This document shows positions 1-4,694 of a stretch of DNA of 6,418 bases, in pieces. The position numbers and the translations under genes were made by a program. Origin of the DNA: an uncultured Blautia sp. (lineage in GTDB: Bacteria > Bacillota > Clostridia > Lachnospirales > Lachnospiraceae); contig CAMNGN010000109.1 of assembly GCA_946538475.1 (NCBI GenBank), positions 1 to 6,418 on the forward strand, written 5' to 3'. The notes beneath the pieces were generated by a model. That model did no database searches, was not told the DNA's origin, and was given only the letters and a program-made list of their open reading frames with translations. How positions within the stretch are numbered: the first letter of the stretch is position 1; every line of letters starts with the position of its first letter.

Positions 1-120
1 CTGAACAACCGGGAGATCCTGCAGCGGCGGCTGAACAACCGGGAGATCCTGCAGCGGCACCCGATCAACCACAAGATCCTGCGGCGGAGCCTGAGCAGCC
101 TGATGCCCCGGCTGAAGACA
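1..120 (+). repeat. 30-bp tandem repeat inside the coding sequence, about four units decaying to the right
   Basis: Units at 1-30 and 31-60 are identical at 28 of 30 positions. The unit at 61-90 matches the second at about 22 of 30, and the unit at 91-120 at about 16 of 30. Each unit encodes a decapeptide: EQPGDPAAAA, EQPGDPAAAP, DQPQDPAAEP, EQPDAPAEDT. The period is a multiple of three, so unit gain or loss keeps the frame. The array probably continues to the left of the window. It encodes a flexible spacer between the N-terminal part of the protein and its C-terminal domain. Confidence 0.9.
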
Positions 121-479
121 CTTCTTCAGTTCAGCTGATGTATGACAATCCCAACTGCTATGTTGCAGTCACGGATGTATTGTCCGATGATCCGGCTTCG
201 GGTGTTTATGTCATGCTTCAAATCGAGAACAGAACAGACAGAGACCTGCTGTTCTCTATTACCGACGCAGCGATAAGCGGCATAGTGGTTCCTGCTTCCT
301 GGTCAGCAACCGTAGCGGGTGGGCAAACTTCCAATGAAACGATTATCTGGACCGGATACGACATGGATGTCGCAGGAATTGAGACCATCTCCGATATCCA
401 GGTATCCTTCCGCGTAAATGAGGCTTCGGCTCCCGATGGCGCGCCGCTGCATGAAGACAGGCTGTATATTGCGCCATAA
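1..479 (+). CDS. C-terminal part of a probable surface-exposed protein: Pro/Glu/Ala-rich repeat linker plus small beta-rich domain (5' partial)
   Basis: The reading frame is open from the left edge (first full codon at position 3) to the TAA at 477-479, so the start and N-terminus lie outside the window. The ATG at 138 is internal, with no ribosome binding site, and should not be taken as the start. Residues 1-40 of the visible part are a Pro/Glu/Ala/Asp-rich linker made of decapeptides of the EQPGDPAAAA type. The last ~110 residues form a compact domain with alternating hydrophobic strands (VAVTDVL, VYVMLQIENRT, DLLFSI, ISDIQVSFRV). From memory, this resembles C-terminal domains of Clostridia proteins that carry an N-terminal zinc ribbon or membrane anchor and a proline-rich linker, often with the pattern 'ENKTDKDLMF...W...V..GK..N..I.W'. 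No enzymatic motif is visible. The anchor and the function are unknown. A hairpin terminator follows directly. Confidence 0.8.
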   Translation, partial: EQPGDPAAAAEQPGDPAAAPDQPQDPAAEPEQPDAPAEDTSSVQLMYDNPNCYVAVTDVLSDDPASGVYVMLQIENRTDRDLLFSITDAAISGIVVPASWSATVAGGQTSNETIIWTGYDMDVAGIETISDIQVSFRVNEASAPDGAPLHEDRLYIAP

Positions 480-533
480 GAGTGGAACGAGGGACGGTCA
501 GAGACCACTGAAACAATGAAGTGAGATATGGGG

Positions 534-590
534 ACAGGTTCCCCGCCTCATCCCACGGCATGCTGCCGGATGAGGCGGGGAACCTGTTTT
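534..590 (+). terminator. Strong Rho-independent-like terminator after the first gene
   Basis: Two perfectly complementary 18-nt arms lie at 534-551 and 570-587. The 18-nt loop can form a further small stem (cggca/tgccg). The right arm runs into a T-rich tract (gttttcgtttgtt). The hairpin starts 55 nt after the stop codon at 479. The left arm lies in the sequence ggggacaggttcccc, which recalls the 'ggggac' edge of the two other palindromes in this window, so the hairpin may derive from a dispersed palindromic repeat co-opted as terminator. Confidence 0.85.
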
Positions 591-745
591 CGTTTGTTCA
601 TATTTTGTTCATGGTACCTGACACCCTGAATGAAATGCGAACTAATTATGAACTTGTTATTCTCTCAGACTCTTCATACCGAATGTGAAATATCCGTAAA
701 ATGTCGTGAAATACAATAAAATTGCGACGAATAACTCCTGCATGC

Positions 746-774
746 TTGCTATTTACTTGCTTTTTATGTATAAT
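746..774 (+). promoter_or_regulatory. Sigma-A-type promoter for the four-helix membrane protein gene
   Basis: TTGCTA (746-751), a 17-nt spacer and a perfect TATAAT (769-774) match the housekeeping consensus at 4/6 and 6/6. Transcription would begin near 781, giving a leader of about 37 nt before the ATG at 818. The rest of the 480-817 intergenic stretch holds the terminator at 534-590 and AT-rich sequence in which I see no further gene. Confidence 0.75.
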
Positions 775-804
775 TGTGGATACAATATAAAAAATTCTTC
801 TATA

Positions 805-810
805 AGGAGG
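805..810 (+). promoter_or_regulatory. Ribosome binding site that selects the ATG at 818
   Basis: AGGAGG ends one base before an ATG at 812 and seven bases before a second in-frame ATG at 818. One base is too close for initiation and seven is optimal, so the start is placed at 818. Confidence 0.85.
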
Positions 811-817
811 CATGCAA

Positions 818-1282
818 ATGAACAGAAGACCAAGTTTCAAATATCGGTTTGTTAATGCTCTTATCATGAATATTCCGATCGCTCTTTCTATCTCGCTGGC
901 AGCTCAGCTTCTGGCAACGGGGACGGTGAATATCAAACTGCTTTTGATCAATTTTGGGCTGGCATATTTGATTTCTCTGATCGTCGGTCTGTTCATCCCT
1001 TGCGTTCCGTGGGGGATCGGTTTTGCAAGACTGTTTGGCGCAAAGCCCGGATCGCTGCCGTTTGGCCTGCTTTTGAATGTTGTTGTTAATTTCGTTTACG
1101 TGCTTGTCAACAGTATTATCCTGACATGGTTTAATATCTGTGTCATGAACCATGGGCCGATACAGGCGGTTCCTTTTGGGATTCTGTCGACTTTCATACC
1201 GCTTTATATTGTTGGTTATATCGTTTCGTTCCTGTGGAATAAACCCGCTGAGAATATTACGCATTCGATCGTGGGGGAATGA
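818..1282 (+). CDS. Small integral membrane protein with four predicted helices, function unknown
   Basis: The product has 154 residues (start at 818 chosen from AGGAGG spacing). It begins with a basic N-terminus (MNRRPSFKYR), followed by four hydrophobic segments at about residues 12-33, 41-61, 84-106 and 119-139. A short loop between helices 2 and 3 contains CVPWGIGFARLFGAKPGS. The two halves look like repeated two-helix units, each opening with Asn-containing helices (NALIMNIP and NVVVNFVY), which recalls duplicated DUF2798-like small membrane proteins. That link is from memory and weak. No transporter signature or catalytic residues are apparent. The gene has its own promoter and is monocistronic. 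Its TGA stop lies at the start of a palindrome-related sequence, and the converging glycosyltransferase gene ends 129 bp beyond it. Confidence 0.85.
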   Translation: MNRRPSFKYRFVNALIMNIPIALSISLAAQLLATGTVNIKLLLINFGLAYLISLIVGLFIPCVPWGIGFARLFGAKPGSLPFGLLLNVVVNFVYVLVNSIILTWFNICVMNHGPIQAVPFGILSTFIPLYIVGYIVSFLWNKPAENITHSIVGE

Positions 1283-1293
1283 GTCAGGGGACG
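1280..1293 (+). repeat. Partial repeat-end sequence overlapping the stop codon of the membrane protein gene
   Basis: TGAGTCAGGGGACG combines two pieces found in the neighbouring palindrome: tgagtca (in its right arm) and ggggacg (in its left arm). It includes the TGA stop codon at 1280-1282. It looks like a remnant of a second copy or of a rearranged edge of the element. Confidence 0.45.
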
Positions 1294-1310
1294 AACATAC
1301 GTGACATGAG

Positions 1311-1380
1311 TAAATGGGGACGTATCTTTCTGACTCATTTTTGCCCGCAAAAATGAGTCAGAAAGATACGTCCCCATTTA
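1311..1380. repeat. Perfect 32-bp-arm palindrome between convergent genes (REP/MITE-like, possible terminator)
   Basis: Left arm 1311-1342 and right arm 1349-1380 are exact reverse complements over all 32 bases, around a 6-nt centre (gcccgc). The outer edges read taaatggggacg and cgtccccattta. It sits between the stop codons of two convergent genes, where a hairpin can end transcription from either side. On the plus strand it is followed by a T-rich run (ttttc), but on the minus strand no T tract follows. Its left edge, tgagtaaaYggggacgtat, recurs at 4489, which marks it as a member of a dispersed family. Palindromes of this style are known in many bacteria, and some are linked to REP-associated tyrosine transposases; no such gene is in the window. 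Confidence 0.85.
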
Positions 1381-1411
1381 TTTTCAGAGAAACTACCGAG
1401 TGTTTTCTGCT

Positions 1412-2908
1412 TTATTCTTTAAGTTCGCAATATGCCAGCTGCCCCTGGTAACCGTGATCGCCATACATCTTAACTTCATATCCCAGGGAGCGGGCTTTGT
1501 CTATGGTTGTCTTCCATCCGGAGCCTCCCCAATTGATCCGCCATGCCCAAAACCGGTCGGGAAGATTATCTTCATCTACGCTTTCGGACACGTTGTCCAG
1601 GAAGGATTCTTCATAATTCTCCAGCCGCTCTACATAGTAGTAAAAACCATATTTAACACCGAATAAATATGTCGGTTCTTTCCAGCCTTCATTTTCTGCC
1701 CAGGTTTTGATGAATACATTGTCATACGATTTATGCCAGTTCTTCATAATCCCGACAAAAGAAACGATCAAAACCCATGCGGCCAGAACTGCAGCGGCAT
1801 ATTGTTTCCATGACGTCAGCGCGGTGGTTTTTCTTCTGCTTTCGGCTATTATAATGGGAAAGGCCACTGCGCATAATGGTATATAAAAGTAGCTGTACCG
1901 CGCAAAGAAACCTGCGCTCTCTCCCGGATGCACCATGGCGTAAATGTGCATCTGTACCAGGAAAAAATGCAGAGTATAGCCGGATAACAGAGCAATAATG
2001 ATGCTCTTTCTTTGCCATTCAACTTTACGGTCCGCTACGATAAAAAGGCACAGAGCCAAAATAATAATACTTATTACAGAAAACACTGCCGGCCATATTT
2101 CGCCGTTATTTGCATTAAATAAATAGCCTGTTATCTGACCGAAAACAAATGGAAAATCTTTTATAACGTCTGAGCTGAAATCAACAGTATTACCTGTGAT
2201 GGCGTTATTCTCCATTTGCTTTTTCAGAAATAATAAGTACAAAGGCAAGGCAAATATGACTAACGAAATGACATATGATCCCAGCACGAAGAGCTTTCTG
2301 CGTGGTTGTGCCTGCTTATCAAAAACAGTTTTAAAAAAGAATAATGCCAACAACGGAATAGTCACAAAAACAGAACCATACTGGCTGTATATCGCCAGAA
2401 CTGAGAACAGAATGAATCCGAAAAACGGGAAATAATCGAATTTTACGCTGCATGATACGTAAAAATAGATTGACGCACACAGGCATGCAAGCATCAAGGA
2501 ATATTCGGAGCATTCCTGTATACAGTAAACCCACTGATAACACGTGGCTAATATGAAGACCGAGATGATCGCAGCTCTTTTGGTATATAATATCCGGATC
2601 GTTTTATAGATAAATATCCCGGCGATAAATCCGATTACCACATTAAAGAGCCGAAACCACAGGAGGCTTTGACTGATTTTCAGCCAGAAATGCATCACCA
2701 AATTGTATAATGGCGGCTGAAATGTAGAGACAATTGCTCTAAAAATGTCTCCCGTTCGGATGGACTTTTGAGAGTAATAATACTCAACCCACTCGTCTGC
2801 CCACAAAGCTGAATGCATCAGGTTAAAAACCATCATAAACAAAAGAAACGCAAAGCATACATATGTTTGTATTCGCTCATTGGCTGCGATCGATTTAATT
2901 TTTTTCAA
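1412..2908 (-). CDS. Polytopic membrane glycosyltransferase, GT39/GT-C (PMT/ArnT-like) family
   Basis: The product has 498 residues when started at the TTG at 2908-2906, which has AGGAGG eight bases upstream. A longer frame to 3016 also begins with TTG but lacks such a site. The first helix (about residues 16-34) is followed by the acidic pair D38-E39 in WADEW, the usual catalytic or metal-binding site of the first extracytoplasmic loop in GT-C enzymes. QPPLY (64-68) matches the family's 'PPLY' motif. QECSEY (131-136) corresponds to the common 'QEaRmYaL' segment, with Glu in place of Arg. Many further helices follow, with FARYSYFYIPL near the last third. The final ~107 residues are soluble and aromatic-rich, probably outside the membrane. 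Enzymes of this family move a sugar from a polyprenyl-phosphate carrier to a protein, lipid or glycan; the acceptor cannot be told here. Sampled stretches are AT-richer than the neighbouring genes. Confidence 0.88.
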   Translation of the reverse strand: MKKIKSIAANERIQTYVCFAFLLFMMVFNLMHSALWADEWVEYYYSQKSIRTGDIFRAIVSTFQPPLYNLVMHFWLKISQSLLWFRLFNVVIGFIAGIFIYKTIRILYTKRAAIISVFILATCYQWVYCIQECSEYSLMLACLCASIYFYVSCSVKFDYFPFFGFILFSVLAIYSQYGSVFVTIPLLALFFFKTVFDKQAQPRRKLFVLGSYVISLVIFALPLYLLFLKKQMENNAITGNTVDFSSDVIKDFPFVFGQITGYLFNANNGEIWPAVFSVISIIILALCLFIVADRKVEWQRKSIIIALLSGYTLHFFLVQMHIYAMVHPGESAGFFARYSYFYIPLCAVAFPIIIAESRRKTTALTSWKQYAAAVLAAWVLIVSFVGIMKNWHKSYDNVFIKTWAENEGWKEPTYLFGVKYGFYYYVERLENYEESFLDNVSESVDEDNLPDRFWAWRINWGGSGWKTTIDKARSLGYEVKMYGDHGYQGQLAYCELKE

Positions 2909-2988
2909 TGTATGATCCTCCTGATAAGGTATGCCCGGCTTGTGATAAGTTTGCGGCAGGCTTTGTCTAGTCTGTTGTTGCTTGCCAT
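2905..2988 (-). CDS. Putative 27-residue upstream ORF, translationally coupled to the glycosyltransferase
   Basis: An ATG at 2988-2986 is preceded by AAGGAG (3001-2996) with seven-base spacing, an excellent initiation site. The frame runs 27 codons to a TGA at 2907-2905. That stop overlaps the TTG start of the glycosyltransferase in the four bases TTGA, the classic arrangement for termination-reinitiation. The AGGAGG of the downstream gene lies inside codons 22-24 of this ORF, so ribosomes translating it would pass over that site. The peptide begins MASNNRLDKACRK and ends RRIIH. It is basic, lacks a signal peptide or long helix, and matches nothing I know. It may be a leader ORF that matters for its translation and not for its product. 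No comparative evidence is available, hence the moderate confidence. Confidence 0.5.
   Translation of the reverse strand: MASNNRLDKACRKLITSRAYLIRRIIH
2917..2922 (-). promoter_or_regulatory. Ribosome binding site selecting the TTG start of the glycosyltransferase
   Basis: The plus strand reads cctcct, i.e. AGGAGG on the minus strand, eight bases before the TTG at 2908. This is the only good site near the start of the frame, and it also overlaps the end of the 27-codon upstream ORF. Confidence 0.75.
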
Positions 2989-3039
2989 ACGCTTTCTCCT
3001 TGCATGGCCGGTGCAATAATGCATATTAAAGTGTGCTTG

Positions 3040-3073
3040 ATTTTATTTTATACGTAAGGGTGAGCGGACGCAA
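3040..3073 (-). promoter_or_regulatory. Weak promoter candidate for the upstream ORF and glycosyltransferase
   Basis: On the minus strand, TTGCGT (3073-3068), a 17-nt spacer and TAAAAT (3050-3045) lie within an AT-rich run that also offers TATAAA (3052-3047) and a second TAAAAT (3045-3040). The leader to the ATG at 2988 would be about 50 nt. The -35 match is only 3/6, so this is tentative. Confidence 0.35.
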
Positions 3074-3146
3074 TAGTTTATTTAGGTACACCATCTACGT
3101 ATTATTTCCTACATCTGGCGATGAACCTGTCTATTCTCTTTCATTT

Positions 3147-3157
3147 TGCTATATAAT
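3147..3157 (+). promoter_or_regulatory. Promoter for the SGNH hydrolase gene (extended -10 type)
   Basis: The sequence tgctatataat can be read as TGcTATATA (extended -10, 3147-3155) or as a perfect TATAAT at 3152-3157. No good -35 box lies at the right distance, which fits extended -10 use. The start of transcription near 3163 leaves a leader of about 22 nt with the ribosome binding site inside it. The 3001-3185 stretch therefore holds back-to-back promoters for two divergent transcripts. Confidence 0.55.
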
Positions 3158-3172
3158 GATGATAAAAAAACG

Positions 3173-3178
3173 GGAGGG
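3173..3178 (+). promoter_or_regulatory. Ribosome binding site selecting the ATG at 3186
   Basis: GGAGGG lies seven bases before the ATG at 3186. This start puts a signal peptide at the N-terminus. The same frame is open back to an ATG at 3033, but that start has no ribosome binding site and lies upstream of the promoter. Confidence 0.8.
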
Positions 3179-3185
3179 ATGTTTT

Positions 3186-4463
3186 ATGATGAAAAAAGCT
3201 TTTACATCTTTGATTCTCGGAGGACTTTTTACTACCTGCCTGCTCGGCGGAAGCGCTGTTTGGGCTGAGGAGCCTGACAAGGCTGTGCCGGATGCGGTTG
3301 TGATCGAGGCAGCGGACGCGGTGTTTACGGAAGGAGAAGGAGTTTCTTTCGAGAATGAAAAGGCTGCGACTGTTTACGATGAGGAGCATGGTATGATCAT
3401 AAATGTCGCGAAAGACGGCGAGATCGTTTATACTGTGCCCGAGGATGTTTCCGGTACTTTTGATGTTTATATTACGGTATCTAAAATGATGGCCCAGTTT
3501 ACTTCTCAGCCGTTCTCGTTCAGCATTGCGGGCGGAGATATTTTTTCGGTCCCGATCGATTGTCAGGTTTCGGCGGATTCTCCGGCTGTCTACAATGAAG
3601 ATGGCGAGGAATACAACACAGGTACGATCATGGATGACGGGCGTTTCCTCGTGGATACAGACGTGGAACTGAGTGCCGGAGATGAAATCAAGGTTATCGC
3701 GAGTTTCGGAGCAAAGGCACCCAACCTCAAGGGAATGGCCTTCCCTGCAGTGGGAGAAATCACGCTTGCACCTGCCGGTGCTGCCGTTCCGGTCGGATAT
3801 GACTATACGGTACCCGAAGCGGAGGAAGCAGATCCTGCTGATCCGCTGTCGGGGCTTAACATTATCTGGGTCGGTTCGTCAGTCACTTACGGTGCACAGG
3901 CCGGCGGCCATTATTCCATGGTAGATGCGATTCAGGACAATCATCCGGCTACCGTCTGCGAGAAATACGCGATCAGCGCGACAACACTGGTTAATCAGTC
4001 AGAAGATTCGTATGTCGGCCGTCTGAAGCTTATCCCCAAGGATAAGACCCCGGACCTGATCGTGGTACAGCTGTCGACAAACGATGCAACAACAAACAAG
4101 CCGTTCGGCGAGATTGCGGAAGGCTTCGAAGCAGATTCCTTTGACGATACAACCATCGCAGGTGCGATCGAGACGATTATCGCGTACGCGAGAGACACTT
4201 TCGATTGCCCGGTTGCCTTCTACACAGGAACCTATTGTGAGAAGGAAAACTATCCGGAAATGGTGCAGCTGCTCCTGGATATTCAGGAAAAATGGGACAT
4301 CGGCGTGGTTGATATGTTCAATAACGAGGAAATGACAGCAGTGTACGGAACCGAGCAGTATGATCTTTATATGCACGATGAGGTGCATCCGTACAGGCTT
4401 GGGTATGTAGAGTGGTGGACTCCGGTGATCGAGAAAGAGCTGGCGGAGTTTATGGCACAGTAA
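3186..4463 (+). CDS. Secreted SGNH/GDSL-type hydrolase with an N-terminal beta-sandwich-like domain
   Basis: The product has 425 residues. MMKK followed by a hydrophobic core and VWA|EE gives a type I signal peptide with likely cleavage after Ala27. Residues ~30-205 are a beta-rich region that resembles a carbohydrate-binding-module-like sandwich. An acidic Pro/Glu/Ala/Asp linker (~205-222) leads to the SGNH domain. There, block I is GSSVTYG with nucleophile Ser232 (Ser replaces the usual Asp of GDS), block III is QLSTND with Asn299, and block V is HDEVHP with Asp398 and His401. Block II reads AISATT, with Ala265 where related proteins usually have the oxyanion-hole Gly. Such enzymes are esterases, typically removing acyl groups from carbohydrates or lipids. 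The signal peptide and sandwich domain suggest action on a surface or dietary glycan; the substrate is unknown. It is transcribed divergently from the glycosyltransferase and followed by a palindromic repeat. Confidence 0.88.
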   Translation: MMKKAFTSLILGGLFTTCLLGGSAVWAEEPDKAVPDAVVIEAADAVFTEGEGVSFENEKAATVYDEEHGMIINVAKDGEIVYTVPEDVSGTFDVYITVSKMMAQFTSQPFSFSIAGGDIFSVPIDCQVSADSPAVYNEDGEEYNTGTIMDDGRFLVDTDVELSAGDEIKVIASFGAKAPNLKGMAFPAVGEITLAPAGAAVPVGYDYTVPEAEEADPADPLSGLNIIWVGSSVTYGAQAGGHYSMVDAIQDNHPATVCEKYAISATTLVNQSEDSYVGRLKLIPKDKTPDLIVVQLSTNDATTNKPFGEIAEGFEADSFDDTTIAGAIETIIAYARDTFDCPVAFYTGTYCEKENYPEMVQLLLDIQEKWDIGVVDMFNNEEMTAVYGTEQYDLYMHDEVHPYRLGYVEWWTPVIEKELAEFMAQ

Positions 4464-4473
4464 CGAAATGTGT

Positions 4474-4572
4474 GGGGACGCATCTCTTTGAGTAAACGGG
4501 GACGTATCTCTTTGCCTGTTATTTTTGCGAGCAAAGAGATATGTCCCCGTTTACTCATCCCCATTTACTCAT
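4474..4572. repeat. Second palindromic repeat of the ggggac family, with tandemly duplicated edges
   Basis: Arms of 27 nt at 4489-4515 and 4531-4557 are complementary except for one G/T position (4504 against 4542, a G-U wobble in RNA), with a 15-nt centre. The left edge tgagtaaacggggacgtat differs from the copy at 1307 by one base, and both centres contain atttttgc. On the left, ggggacgYatctctttg occurs twice (4474-4490 and 4498-4514, 16 of 17 identical). On the right, tccccRtttactcat occurs twice (4544-4558 and 4558-4572, 14 of 15 identical). The element begins 10 bp after the stop of the hydrolase gene. It could act as a transcript end or 3' stabilising hairpin, though no T tract follows it directly. 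Confidence 0.85.
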
Positions 4573-4587
4573 TAGCCGGCCCTTGTC

Positions 4588-4616
4588 TTTACTTCCAACT
4601 TTCCATCATGTATAAT
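4588..4616 (+). promoter_or_regulatory. Sigma-A-type promoter for the mechanosensitive channel gene
   Basis: TTTACT (4588-4593), a 17-nt spacer and a perfect TATAAT (4611-4616) give 4/6 and 6/6 consensus matches. The predicted leader is about 72 nt and contains an 8-bp inverted repeat (4630-4637 with 4661-4668). Confidence 0.7.
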
Positions 4617-4683
4617 CTTGTTAAGTCTAAATGCAATGAGATATATCATGACATGACCAGATTGCATTGTACGTCGGAAGATG

Positions 4684-4689
4684 AGGTGA
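4684..4689 (+). promoter_or_regulatory. Ribosome binding site selecting the ATG at 4695
   Basis: AGGTGA within gaggtgag ends five bases before the ATG at 4695. The frame is open back to 4470, but that extension would translate the palindromic repeat and the promoter, so it is rejected. Confidence 0.75.
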
Positions 4690-4694
4690 GAATC

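Noticed and set aside
1..120. The 30-bp tandem units as a CRISPR array
   Set aside because: The units are directly adjacent without spacers, are in frame, and encode a Pro/Ala-rich linker.
613..625. ggtacctgacacc in the first intergenic region as a further repeat fragment
   Set aside because: It resembles short 'ggtgcctgacacc' motifs I associate with dispersed repeats, but it is only 13 bases, has no partner arm nearby and cannot be supported from this window.
800..1264. Minus-strand open frame (154 codons) opposite the four-helix membrane protein
   Set aside because: Its product is a low-complexity Arg/Lys/Gln/Asp-rich chain, typical of the reverse strand of a hydrophobic gene.
1311..1380. 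A riboswitch or small RNA gene between the convergent genes
   Set aside because: The sequence is a simple perfect hairpin with no conserved aptamer features and no promoter directed at it. A repeat or terminator explains it better.
3033..3185. N-terminal extension of the SGNH hydrolase to an ATG at 3033
   Set aside because: There is no ribosome binding site at 3033, the extension crosses the promoter, and the start at 3186 yields a proper signal peptide.
4470..4694. N-terminal extension of the MscS protein to an ATG at 4470
   Set aside because: It would translate the palindromic repeat and the TTTACT/TATAAT promoter. The ATG at 4695 has a ribosome binding site and gives the usual MscS length.
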